From positions 54,171,085-54,235,084 of the forward strand of contig CM047426.1 in the NCBI GenBank assembly GCA_026168455.1: DNA of 64,000 nucleotides, read 5' to 3'. Source of the DNA: Theocolax elegans. Its lineage: Eukaryota; Arthropoda; Insecta; Hymenoptera; Cerocephalidae. Position numbers and translations under genes: made by a program. The notes beneath the pieces are model-generated. The model had not been told where the DNA came from. It did not search any database and saw only the letters and a program-made list of their open reading frames with translations. Shown here piece after piece: positions 1 to 9,212 of the stretch (positions within the stretch are counted from its first letter, which is position 1; the number at the start of each line of letters is the position of its first letter).

Positions 1-24
1 GTCAAAAATAAAAGTGCCGGAAAA

Positions 25-1749
25 ATGCCGAATACGCGTAAATCAGTGGGAAATAAACGTCCTAATCACCCGCGGAAAAAGAGATTCAGTTACGATGCTG
101 AAAAACTGGAAAGCGAAAGAGAGTTCGTAAGTACTTCTGCCAAGAAATTGAAAGATAAACGATACGATGATATCGAAATCGACGTTACGCGTAATAATGT
201 TATTCTCGATTTTATAAGTGTCTTTTCATTTTTATCACAGTGTCTGAAATGTAAAGAATGTGACGGTGATATAGTATTTACTCGCTCCTGTGAACATGGA
301 CTTGGTTTCAAACTAATCATAAAGTGTAAGTGCAAAAGTGAACGTAGCGTGTCTTCGAGTCCGGTTGTGAATACCGCATATGAAATAAATCGCAGATTGA
401 TGTTTGTGATGCGCATGTTGGGACTCGGACTACAATCGATAAACATTTTCTGCTCACTAATGGAATTATGTGCCGGCTTTTCAAACAACGCTTATTATCC
501 ATTTCTTGATAATCTGTTGAACGCTGCGAAGAATACGTTTGAAATTGTTCAGCGCAAAGCTGTTGCTGAAGAAAAGATGAAAAATGTGGAAGCAGGGATC
601 GAAGAAACGCATTTGAGCGTATCTGACGATGGATCATGGAAAAAGCGAGGATTTTCATCGTTATTTGGTGTCGCGACGTTGATCGGGAAGTACACGCACA
701 AAGTTTTAGATTTTTCCGTGAAATCATCTTTTTGTCAAAGTTGCACTAATTGGGCATCTAAAAAATACACTGCGGAATATGATGATTGGTATGAATCTCA
801 CCAAAGTACCTGTAGCATAAATCATAAAGGAAGTGCTGGTGGAATGGAAGTGGAATCGATGAAGCAAATGTTTTGTCGTTCTCACTTGTTGGGCGTAAAA
901 TATGCCAAGTACATCGGCGTCGGAGATACAAAAACTTTTAAAGCTCTCCTTGAATGCAATCCGTACGATGACCTCGAGCTTGAAAAGAAAGAATGCGTAG
1001 GTCATGTCCAAAAGCGAATGGGTAAACGACTACGTGATGTCAAGAAAAATCATAAAGGAATCGGAGGCAGAGGTGCAGGGAAGCTGACCGATAAAATTAT
1101 CAAAGATCTGACTTTATATTTTGGCCTTGCGATAAGAAGACACCCTGATTCGGTTAAAGAAATGAAAAAGGCTGTGTGGGCAAAATTTTACCACAAATGT
1201 TCCACCGATGAACATCCAAGGCACGAGTACTGTCCGTCAGGAAAAAGTAGCTGGTGTAAGTGGCGCATCGCAGAAGTAGAGGGTAAACTCGCCAGTTTTC
1301 ACCACCCACCTGCCCTTACCGAGGAAGTTCAGAAAGTAATTAAACCTGTATATGAGGCTCTTACCAACGACGATTTATTACAAAGATGCAGCGGTGGAAA
1401 TACACAAAATGACAACGAGTGTTTTAATTCTTGCGTGTGGAAACTGGCACCTAAACACCTTCATTGCGGTGCGAAAACCGTTGAAATAGCATCAAATATA
1501 GCTGCAGGCATGTTCAACGAAGGCTATTCATCTGTATTAAAAATTATGAACATGCTAGGAATTGGAGTCGGGCTAAACAGCAAAAATTTCGCCGAGAAAA
1601 TGGACGAAAAGCGCATCACGGCAGCAGAGAAAACTTTAGCAGAGATTGCTAAAAGGGCCAGGGTGGAGAAATTGTCAGTCCAAATACAACAACAACAAAT
1701 ATTTGAAGAAGAAGAAGGCATCTTGTATGGTGCTGGAATCGCTGACTGA
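25..1749 (+). CDS. Mutator-like (MULE-type) transposase, 574 aa
   Basis: This is an uninterrupted ORF that resembles the Mutator-like transposase domain proteins common in insect genomes; such enzymes cut and join element ends in the nucleus. The N-terminus is basic. A cysteine-rich block follows at residues 73-105 (C73, C76, C79, then CEHG and KCKCK), probably metal-binding. Candidate acidic catalytic residues are D201/D202 in SDDGSW, D301 in GVGDTKTF and E465 in NDNECFNS, in family order. A second Cys/His cluster (HKCSTDEHPRHEYC) lies near residues 390-405. The C-terminus is a charged, Gln-rich helix. The start at 25 is the first ATG after the window edge, so upstream sequence may be missing. 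A GTAAGT..TTTTCAG intron-like segment follows just after the stop. I saw no terminal inverted repeats. Whether it is a live transposon or a domesticated gene cannot be told here. Family assignment is by motif recall. Confidence 0.82.
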   Translation: MPNTRKSVGNKRPNHPRKKRFSYDAEKLESEREFVSTSAKKLKDKRYDDIEIDVTRNNVILDFISVFSFLSQCLKCKECDGDIVFTRSCEHGLGFKLIIKCKCKSERSVSSSPVVNTAYEINRRLMFVMRMLGLGLQSINIFCSLMELCAGFSNNAYYPFLDNLLNAAKNTFEIVQRKAVAEEKMKNVEAGIEETHLSVSDDGSWKKRGFSSLFGVATLIGKYTHKVLDFSVKSSFCQSCTNWASKKYTAEYDDWYESHQSTCSINHKGSAGGMEVESMKQMFCRSHLLGVKYAKYIGVGDTKTFKALLECNPYDDLELEKKECVGHVQKRMGKRLRDVKKNHKGIGGRGAGKLTDKIIKDLTLYFGLAIRRHPDSVKEMKKAVWAKFYHKCSTDEHPRHEYCPSGKSSWCKWRIAEVEGKLASFHHPPALTEEVQKVIKPVYEALTNDDLLQRCSGGNTQNDNECFNSCVWKLAPKHLHCGAKTVEIASNIAAGMFNEGYSSVLKIMNMLGIGVGLNSKNFAEKMDEKRITAAEKTLAEIAKRARVEKLSVQIQQQQIFEEEEGILYGAGIAD

Positions 1750-2308
1750 GGGTAAGTTGTCAAAAAACAAAAATTAAATACGATTTTTCAGTACGTAAAA
1801 CTTCCCAGTGAACCAATTTTAATGTATGACGGCTCAAAAGAAAGGTAATTAAATTTAGGGGGCCTTCACGACGAGTTTTTTGAAAAAATTAATTTCGAAT
1901 ATTTTTTAATGGACATTTAAGACTAAAAAAATGGGGTAAAAATGGAGTTTTTTTTTCAAACAGCCTCCATTTTTTTTAAAGACCTTTTTTAAAAATCGGA
2001 AACCGATAAGGCCCCCCAAATTTCATCTATTTTAAGAATTTTTTTGGTTTTTTGGTTTCAGATCAAACCATGAGGCTGGGGACGCGCCCGTGTACACCCG
2101 TGCATTTTCCGTGCTGCTGCACGGCAACCGCCCTGGAGCAGCCATTTTTTGTTTTGAAAAAATATAAAAATGTTCTTCTTTAATATACAAATAAAACCTA
2201 TAAAAAGTTTTCCCGGCATTACTTTATTTTATACAAAAAAAAATTCCTGAAATTCAGGCATTTTTGGGGCCTGAGAATGAGAACCTGGCCTTAACATTGT
2301 TTTCTTAA
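1750..2308. other. 3' flank of the Mutator-like ORF, no gene seen
   Basis: It starts with an intron-like segment (GTAAGT at about 1752, TTTTCAG at about 1790). Low-complexity A/T runs follow, with a GC-rich patch near 2080-2140. It could be 3' UTR plus the end of the element. No ORF and no clear terminal repeat were found. Confidence 0.4.
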
Positions 2309-3290
2309 CATTATTTAAGTCAACTTATAACTATTAAACATTTAAGTTAGTCAGCCTTGGAATAAAAATAATTCTGTACATGTTGTAGTTTATGAAATTA
2401 TTAAATATTATAGATTCACTTACGAAAAAATGGAACTCATGTATTGGCTTTATAGAAAATAGAAGATGGTTTTAAAGTAACTATAATAAGGATTGAGAAC
2501 AGTACAGCATCCACTTAAATAACATTATAAACATTCAGGTCACTCAGCAGTGGAATAAATAAATAAAGTAGATATAAATATTTTTTTACGATCTGGAGGA
2601 GGCAAGCATGTAGAAGAAATCATCCAAATTTATTATTTGTAAGCGATGTTTCGTCCGCTTGATATACCGACCTCATCAGGCTATTTTATTACATGAGATC
2701 GGCATAACAAACGGACGAAACGACGCTCTACAAATATTAAATTCGGATTATTTCTTCCAAATCCTTGCTTCCTACAGATCGTAAAAAATATATTTATATC
2801 TACATAAATCAAAATGGAGAGCGTTAAAAATCATAATTCTAAAAAATTACTAAATGACTTTTCCACTTATCAAAGAAATGAACACATGTATTGGCTAAAC
2901 AGAAAAAAATAGTTTCTTAACAACTATAATAAGAATGGAAAACGATAGAGCATCCACTTAAATGTAACATTACGTGTTTTCTTGAAATAGTGTGCGTCAA
3001 ATACGTATGTAAAGAACTCAAAACGGTTTATGAAGTTAACTTCTCCATACAAGTGTGTGAAGTGATTATTTGGTTCTGCATGTACTTTTCGCATACTATT
3101 ATAAAAAATATCGTATGGAACACGGGCGTGACACTTTACGCACACGCATGATCGTCGTAGCACTCGATCTGTGCCAGTACGTGAAGTAACTCTTCATACT
3201 ACTACTTACTATTTTTTAAAATTATGTTAGTCAGTATTACTATCAGTCAATTAGTTCACTTGGCATTGGAATAAAAATCATTATATGCAT
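2309..3290 (+). repeat. Degenerate tandem repeat, about three units
   Basis: Three diverged copies share, in order, a 'GTCAG..TTGGAATAAAAAT' block, an 'ACACATGTATTGGCT' block and an 'AGCATCCACTTAAAT' block. They start near 2309, 2520 and 3200. The middle copy is expanded by a 236-bp hairpin insertion. A diverged copy lies at 59760-60035. No coding content was recognised. Confidence 0.6.
2568..2803. repeat. 236-bp imperfect hairpin with hammerhead-like cores
   Basis: The ends GTAGATATAAATA and TATTTATATCTAC are inverted, and most of the two arms pair imperfectly (AGGAGGCAAGCATG against CTTGCTTCCT, GCGATGTTTCGTCCG against CGGACGAAACGACGC). The left arm on the minus strand reads CTGATGAG, a short GTC/GAC stem, then GAAAC. 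The right arm on the plus strand keeps GGACGAAACG but has lost the CTGATGA box. It resembles two head-to-head hammerhead-like ends of a Penelope-type element. Confidence 0.6.
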
Positions 3291-3443
3291 ATAAATTTTG
3301 GCTTACTTTGCTTTCAATTACAGTATGACGAATCAGAGATGCTATAGTAAGAAATTGTAATTTTGCCATAATTAGCTCGTAATTGTTAATATGTACGAAA
3401 AGATGTTTACTAAAAAATTGTTGTTTGATATTATTAATAAAGG

Positions 3444-3484
3444 ATAGCCTGATGAGGATGGAGGATATCCATCGAAACGTCGCC
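3444..3484 (+). ncRNA. Hammerhead-like motif of a Penelope-type end fragment
   Basis: CTGATGA is followed by one extra G, a perfect 6-bp stem (GATGGA with TCCATC, loop GGATA), then GAAACGTC. GAAACGTC is the minimal stem III plus cleavage triplet of the compact type I hammerheads known from Penelope-like elements. Stem I is weak (GC/GC then a mismatch). The motif and its flanks, including AATAAAGG upstream, match the copies at 31697-31735 and 33707-33745, so this is a solo end fragment of the same family. The unpaired G before stem II is non-canonical, so activity is uncertain. Confidence 0.55.
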
Positions 3485-3499
3485 ACATAAGTAATACAT

Positions 3500-3919
3500 G
3501 GTTTGTTCATGAAATTAAAAAAAATCCTACTTCGCATAAACATATTGCATAGACGACAAAAATTAATTTATAATTAATTATTTATTTAAATGGTTTTCAG
3601 CAGATGGTTGTTGCTGATAATTAACGAAAAATTAGTGTCAAATGAAACTATACTTCGCTTATTTTGATATAAGTTGTCATGACAACTTTATAGACGTAAA
3701 AACTGTCTATCTCTGAAACTAGACTCGTCTTGGACGTAAAACTTGGATTTTATCTTTACCTTTCACAAATGATATAGCTTTTATATATATGCTTTGGTCA
3801 ACAATGCACATTTCTAGAAACCACTTTGAAGTTGTTGATAGACAGTTCGACTAGTTTTGAATCGCTTTTCCAAGTACTGCCTCACTATTAGTATACGGAA
3901 AAAAATTTGGTAATGGTAT
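3500..3919. other. AT-rich stretch, nothing recognised
   Basis: No ORF, tandem repeat or inverted repeat stood out. Single-copy-looking AT-rich sequence. Confidence 0.4.
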
Positions 3920-4310
3920 TATACCAAGTTAAATGTAAAAGTCACATGCTAAACCGTACTTAATAGTACGTGTCAACGATGGGCATACAGCGTACGATTT
4001 TTGGTATTCTTACAAGTAATATTAATATGGTACTCGAGAATTCCAAAGTTTTGCACGTGAAGCGCCCAAGCAGTGAAATGTGGAGTTTCCAACTACATTC
4101 TGCTTGTTCTGTGCAATACATTCAAAACCCTTCGATCCGCGCCAGAAAAATTTGGAAATCGCATAATATCAATTTTAATGTAAATGTCACTTTCCACCCA
4201 TACTTAATAGTAGGTTTAAAAGTTGGATATACAACATAACAATTTTGGTATCCTCGAATGCAATATTAAGAGAGTAATCGAGAATTCCCATATTTTGCAC
4301 GTGAGGTTAC
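3920..4310 (+). repeat. Direct duplication, unit about 245 bp
   Basis: Two diverged copies share, in order, 'ATGTAAA(A/T)GTCAC', 'TACTTAATAGTA', 'ATTTTGGTAT' and 'TCGAGAATTCC..TTTTGCACGTGA'. The second copy starts about 245 bp after the first. The 89-aa ORF across it (3970-4239) has no family resemblance. Confidence 0.55.
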
Positions 4311-4317
4311 TTGCTCA

Positions 4318-5119
4318 ACTTGTGCCTATTCCAACCTTTGGCGCCTCATGCGCCCAAGATTGAAATCATACGAGTCAAGAGGTTTGGTTACTACTCCGGC
4401 GGGGAGTATGAACTTGACTAGCGAAGGAGGGGAAACGAGAACCCGATCGAAGAGGGTTCAAATCACCTCACTCCCAAAATTCTTCTTTTTTTTGTATAAT
4501 AAAAGTAGTCATTTATTTTAACATTAAAGTTATTTTTAATTTTTATTTTTAGATTTAATTATTTTTATAAATTTATATATTTTAGATATAAAATTTTTTT
4601 ATTGTTTTTATATATTTTTTTATTATAAATTAAAAAAATCTTTAACACAAAAATATCTAACACTTATATTACATACATTCAATAAATAATAATTATTTGA
4701 ATATTTAATGGTGTAAAATATTTTACTTAATTAGTAACTTAGATACATTAATAACATTAATAACTTAGATACATAAAAAAAAAATTTGAGTCTCAGGATT
4801 TGAACCTGACACCCCATGGTTACTGCACAATGCATACGCCTTATTGCTCACGGCTACCGTGACATGTACTCATATTTTTATCGGAACTAATAGTTGTGCA
4901 TTATGTAATTAAATTATTATTTACAATTAAAATAAATTAATAATTTTATTATACAAAAAAAAGAATTTTGGAAGTGAGGTGATTTGAACCCTCTTTGTTC
5001 GGGTTCTCGTTACTCTTCCTTCGCTAGTCAAGTTCATACTCCACAGTTGTACCTATTCCAACCTTGGGCGTCTCACGCGTCCAAAAAATCATACATGTCA
5101 ATGATCGACTCAAGAGGTT
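4318..5119. mobile_element. Inverted-repeat element with tRNA-like boxes
   Basis: Two roughly 100-bp arms (4403-4504 and 4946-5042) are inverted copies. They share AGTATGAACTTGACTAGCGA, an AGGGTTCAAATCACCTCACT block and an AATTCTTTTTTTTGTATAATAAA block. They are flanked by a 65-70-bp direct repeat (4318-4385 and 5046-5119; CCTATTCCAACCTT, then CTCAAGAGGTT). The AGGGTTCAAATCACC block looks like a tRNA B box. The loop is AT-rich and holds a second tRNA-like segment. Confidence 0.6.
4786..4862 (-). other. tRNA-like segment
   Basis: On the minus strand it reads an A-box-like GGTAGCCGTGAGC and, about 45 nt later, a B-box-like CAGGTTCAAATCCTG whose ends pair as a T-arm. The anticodon region does not fold cleanly, so this looks like a tRNA-derived module and not a working tRNA gene. 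Confidence 0.4.
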
Positions 5120-5370
5120 ATACAGTTTCTTCTACATGTGGCAATCCAAGTTTGGGCGCTTCACATGCCCAACGGTGAACTCGCATTTGTCAAACGTTGT
5201 TTAATATGTGTTATGTCACTAGTCGGCGTTTATCACGACCATTAATGGAAAGAAGCGTTTACAACCGTTGTATTAGAGGATTTCCTGATACTGTGGAATA
5301 GTAGTAATTACTATTTTTGCATAAATTATTCTAAAGTTCTGGAATACCAAAAGCGACATTATATTGAAAT

Positions 5371-5609
5371 TAAGGGATAGGGATAAGGGATAAGAGAATA
5401 AGGTATAAGGGAATAAGGGATAAGGGAATAAGGGATAAGGGAATAAGAGATAAGGGAATAAGGGATAAGGGAATAAGGGATAAGGGAATAAGGGATACGG
5501 GAATAAGGGATAAGGGAATAAGGGAATAAGGGATAAGGGAATAAGGGATAAGGGAATAAGGGATAAGGGAATAAGGGATAAGGGAATAAGGGATAAGGAA
5601 ATAAGGGAA
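5371..5609 (+). repeat. Minisatellite, unit about 15 bp (GGGATAAGGGAATAA)
   Basis: About 15 near-perfect copies of alternating GGGATAA and GGGAATAA. The minus strand stays open across it and would encode FPYPL repeats, which is a by-product of the repeat. Confidence 0.95.
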
Positions 5610-5767
5610 CTATCTTGGCCAATACAGATTTATTTTTTGGTATTATATGATTCCAATTATATGTTGTGATGTAATATGTCAAATTTTTGGGCATGTTTTA
5701 TTATCTATTTTATACAAAATAGCAGCAAATAAATTTAATTATAAAACCAAAGCTGATAAAATAACCA

Positions 5768-6222
5768 GGATATCCCGTAATTAGTGCGGTAATCCCGGAG
5801 TACCTCAAAAATTCCCTTAATGTACAAGTATACCCGTAAGAAGTGCATATATCCCGGAATACATAAAAAATTCCAAAAATGCCCAAGAAATCCAGTAATA
5901 AGTGCAGATATCGCGAAATACCTCAAAAATTCCTTGAATATCCGAAAAATCCTCGAATATCTCAAAAATTGCCAAAATATGCAAGGAATCCAGAAACTAG
6001 TGCGTTTATCTCGTAGTACCTCAAAAATTCCCGAAATGTCAAAGAAAACCCGTCATTAGTGCAGATATCCCGGAATACATAAAAGTTCCCGAAATCTCCA
6101 AAAATCCCATAATTAGTACAGATATACACGAATACCTCAAAAATTCCCGAAGTATCTAAGAAATCCCGTAAATAGTGCAGATATTCTGAAATATCTCAAA
6201 AATAATTTAATATACTTAAAAT
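5768..6222 (+). repeat. Minisatellite, unit about 58 bp, seven copies
   Basis: Copies begin AGTGC(A/G) near 5783, 5841, 5900, 5999, 6058, 6115 and 6174. Each carries ATATCCCGGAATACCTCAAA, AATTCCCGAAAT and AAATCCCGTAATT. The third copy has an extra 40-bp internal duplication. Divergence is higher than in the 15-bp array just upstream. Confidence 0.9.
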
Positions 6223-7444
6223 TATAGATAAGTAGTGACATTCCACAATACATGGCATGTTCATAAACGCTATGTGATAATCATAAAGTAAATAACTTTT
6301 TTTTGTTGTTAACGATTATATTTATTCAATGTATTAATTATTATTAATAAATATGTATCCAAAACGTTGTGCATATAGATAATCAAATTGACTCGTTAAA
6401 GCAATCATTAATTATGCCCAAAATATCTTTATAGCTAATAAAGATATCTTTGAATGTATTAAATTATAATTTAGAGTAAATTAGTTAAAAACTAATGTTC
6501 TAACTAAAAAATATAGAATATTCATTACATCTATTTATTTATTAACGAATTAAGAATAAAATCTGTGATAAATTAATATCACTTTAAAATGATTTTTTAG
6601 AGCTTCTCAAAAGGATTCAAAAATAAACTTTCGAATACGACTGTTCTTTTTATGCAAAGTGATGGCGGTTTAACACCGATGAATTCGTAAGTATTAACGT
6701 TTTCCTATTAACAATAGAGCACAAAATTAAAGTAATTACATAGGCCAGCATAATTTTGTTTTTGAATAAGTAAATTTTGCTCGTACAATCTTCATGTAGA
6801 CAAAAAGTAAGTTTTTCCACCATTTTTGAGGTTATGTATAAGCTACAGAAAATTGTATATCTCTATCTTAGTAATGGTAAAATTTAGTACTAGTCAAACT
6901 ATGCAAAATCCTTTTTTTATGATCATATACAATTTTTCTATCAATAATTATTGTGATTTCAATGAGAAACATATAGTAAAGATTTTTCCAGTCGTCGGAA
7001 ACTGACCAAGTGCAGACGTGATTGCTTACACAGCGAGTAAGTAAAATATATTTAATAAATATTTAATAATTTTTAACCCTATGTTTTATACCGAAATCTA
7101 ATAATTTGGGTCGAGTATTCGTATGAGTTAGTAATAATATAGGACTTATCGATAATGGTGCACAAATCGTTTTCCGAACAAGTGAAAATTTTATTATCGG
7201 AGCGAAGCGAGAGTGATACTCGCTGAGTTGAAACTGTCACCCACACATCGAATTGATAATTATAGTAAATTGCATGAATTACAGATTTTGAAAACCCTTT
7301 TCGTATGTTTGCAGTATTTGGCCTAGAAAGTTCCACTTTACGCTCTTGGCACACAATATACTATTTCAAGAATCATTTACAATAATTATTCTTTTTTATT
7401 CTATACTGGAGGAGATTTGATGCTGGCCATACAAAGGCTAAAAG
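6223..7444. other. AT-rich stretch, no gene supported
   Basis: Mostly low-complexity AT sequence. A 91-codon minus-strand ORF (7079-7354) has no recognisable motif. The last 60 bases before 7445 may belong to the ORF that follows. Confidence 0.4.
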
Positions 7445-7762
7445 GTGATTTACGGAAAGCTCGCATTTCAACCGCTACCAGTATTTGTTGGTAATTTAAT
7501 GGGTATAGAAGCGGCATATGTGCTAGTAAATGAAACTTTATATACAGTCAAATCATTTATAAAAGCTGTTGAGACATGCTTTATGATTTACATCGTTCTT
7601 GATTGTAAATACCCGGATTGGGCTTTGCCATTTTGGCAATTTATACAAAAAGGAATATTTGCAATTAATTATAATGAGGATAATTGTAATAGGTCAGTAA
7701 TCACTTTAATTGGTGATGTGAATCATATCATTCGCGCAGTGCAAGAACAGCAGAAAGAATAA
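7445..7762 (+). CDS. Transposon-type hypothetical protein, 105 aa, probably a C-terminal fragment
   Basis: The protein has a pattern (YILVNETLYTVKS-like, then KAVETCF, KYPDWALPFWQFIQKGIFAINY) that I associate with the C-termini of large uncharacterised transposon proteins in ants, wasps and aphids. No catalytic domain can be seen. The ATG at 7445 may not be the real start. The C2H2 ORF begins 45 bp after the stop on the same strand, so the pair probably belongs to one element. Function unknown; the family link is from memory and unverified. Confidence 0.45.
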   Translation: MIYGKLAFQPLPVFVGNLMGIEAAYVLVNETLYTVKSFIKAVETCFMIYIVLDCKYPDWALPFWQFIQKGIFAINYNEDNCNRSVITLIGDVNHIIRAVQEQQKE

Positions 7763-7806
7763 TTACTTAAGTTAAATTTTCAGTTGTTATCATATACGTT
7801 GACACA

Positions 7807-8049
7807 ATGTTAATTTGTTCGATTTGTGATACGAGTTTTACTGTAAATAATGATTATCTAAAACATATGCGTTACTCTCATATTCACAAAACTGCATATG
7901 AATGTGATAGAAGTTGTAGAAGAAAATATAATTCTTTTAATTCTTTTCGGAAGCATGTGTCGAATATAGTTATTCCGTTATTTTTATATTACAATGATTA
8001 CCCTACTAGCACACAACGTTGTAGCAACGTTGTGGCAACGTTGTTTTGA
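7807..8049 (+). CDS. C2H2 zinc-finger protein, 80 aa, transposon-type
   Basis: One clear C2H2 finger opens the protein (C4, C7, then H20 and H25 in LICSICDTSF..YLKHMRYSH). A second, altered unit follows (YECDRSCRRKY..SFRKHV). Such N-terminal fingers begin the main ORF of several insect transposons and probably bind element DNA. Here it reads only 80 codons and its tail runs into the CAACGTTG repeat that starts at 7989, so the protein is probably truncated. It follows the 105-aa ORF closely on the same strand. Confidence 0.5.
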   Translation: MLICSICDTSFTVNNDYLKHMRYSHIHKTAYECDRSCRRKYNSFNSFRKHVSNIVIPLFLYYNDYPTSTQRCSNVVATLF

Positions 8050-8210
8050 CAACGTTCCAACGTTGTTATAAAAGTTGTTGAAACGTTGGAACAACGTTGC
8101 TACAACGTGGAATATGTCCGCTAAGATTTACGTGAGTTGCCGCGATAGGTGGAAATAACGTTGTGATAACGTTATCACAACGTTATTTCCACCTATCGCG
8201 GCATCTGCCG
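7989..8210. repeat. CAACGTTG-word palindromic element
   Basis: The self-complementary word AACGTT occurs about a dozen times in both halves of an imperfect palindrome (7995-8108). A perfect palindrome follows. The CCGCGATAGGTGG core is shared, with one change, with the ATTGCCAATA-word element at 14796-15548 (CCGCGATAAGTGG). Confidence 0.75.
8139..8202. repeat. 64-bp perfect palindrome
   Basis: The arms 8139-8170 and 8171-8202 are exact reverse complements with no spacer (centre GATAAC|GTTATC, outer ends GCCGCGATAGGTGGAAATAA). It could extrude a cruciform. Confidence 0.95.
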
Positions 8211-8605
8211 CAAAAGGGTTATTTTTGCCATGCTGTTTAGTAAAATTTATCTTTTGTCCCGATGATACTACTTTTACTAGGCAGCAGAGTAATTTTTATC
8301 TTGCAAATATCGAAAAAATTATGATTCTTTTTCTTCGTGTATATATAATAATTAATATGATTTATTATGCGCTCTGTTCAATAAATCGCGAGTGCCAGTC
8401 GCGTCTCTGTGCACGGCTCGATTACAGCTGCGAATCGACACTCGGAGGGATGGGCGAGGAATAGGAAAGGTGCGGAAGCTATGTCGCGACCGATTGCGCG
8501 GATGCAATCGGTAATCACGACGTCGGAGAAATACGCGGTATCGAGAGCAAGGTAGCGAAAATTTTAATTAAAACAGTTATGAATAACAAATCAAATTTAC
8601 TTATA
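8206..8605. other. No gene seen; GC-rich patch
   Basis: 8380-8560 is noticeably richer in G+C than its surroundings and contains a short inverted pair (CCGATTGCG and CGCGGATGCAATCGG). No ORF with a recognisable family. Confidence 0.35.
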
Positions 8606-9035
8606 ACTAAACTTCTTTTAATTAAAAAATAAAATTGATTTTTTAATTAAATGCGACTAAATTAAAAATTAGATTGATTTATTAATTAAATTTGATTTAA
8701 TTTAAAATCCGATTGATTTCATAATAAAATTTTAATTATATTATAATAATGATACTAACGGTATCTCCGGACTAACTGCTTTACTTTAGAATAAAGCAGC
8801 CCTATTGTACTCTTTGTCCACTATAGCTGGTGAAATTTCCCAGAGCACGGTCTTTTAAAACAATTAAAGGCGTTGAAGTAAAACACTTAGTTCGGAGAGA
8901 CCGTTAGTATCATTATTATATTATAGACACATTACCGAACTTAAATTCAATTTTTTCAAATAAATTCAAAATCAGATTGATTTTATAATTATATTTAATT
9001 TAATTCAAATATCAAATTGATTGTATAATTACATT
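8606..9035 (+). repeat. AT-rich satellite, unit about 40 bp, split by a MITE
   Basis: Repeats of AATTCAAAATCAGATTGATT followed by TTATAATTAAATTTAATT. They lie on both sides of the 8742-8920 MITE. The same satellite is found at 37860-38300. Confidence 0.7.
8742..8920. mobile_element. 179-bp MITE with about 30-bp terminal inverted repeats
   Basis: The ends ATGATACTAACGGTATCTCC (left) and the reverse complement of GGAGAGACCGTTAGTATCAT (right) match with one difference over 20 bases. The inversion continues into GGACTAA/TTCGGA and outwards through TATAATA. The interior has TTGTACTCTTTG and ATTTCCCAGAGCACGG. A partial copy lies at 51417-51530. Confidence 0.8.
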
Positions 9036-9212
9036 CCTTTTTTATTATTTTAAATAATAAAATAATACTCGCACCACCCGTTGGCCTCACACTATTAAAT
9101 ACTCTATTACATATGCTTATTCAAATCAACGATCTATAAATTTTAAAGTTTAAGATAAAAATTTCTTTGATTCTAACTCCCATATTTTCTCTACTTATTT
9201 ATATTTTAATTA

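Noticed and set aside
5371..5609. Telomeric repeat
   Set aside because: Unit GGGATAAGGGAATAA is not the insect TTAGG repeat and is interstitial.
5359..5694. Minus-strand 111-aa ORF with FPYPL repeats
   Set aside because: It is the translation of the 15-bp minisatellite; no stop-free frame is needed to explain it.
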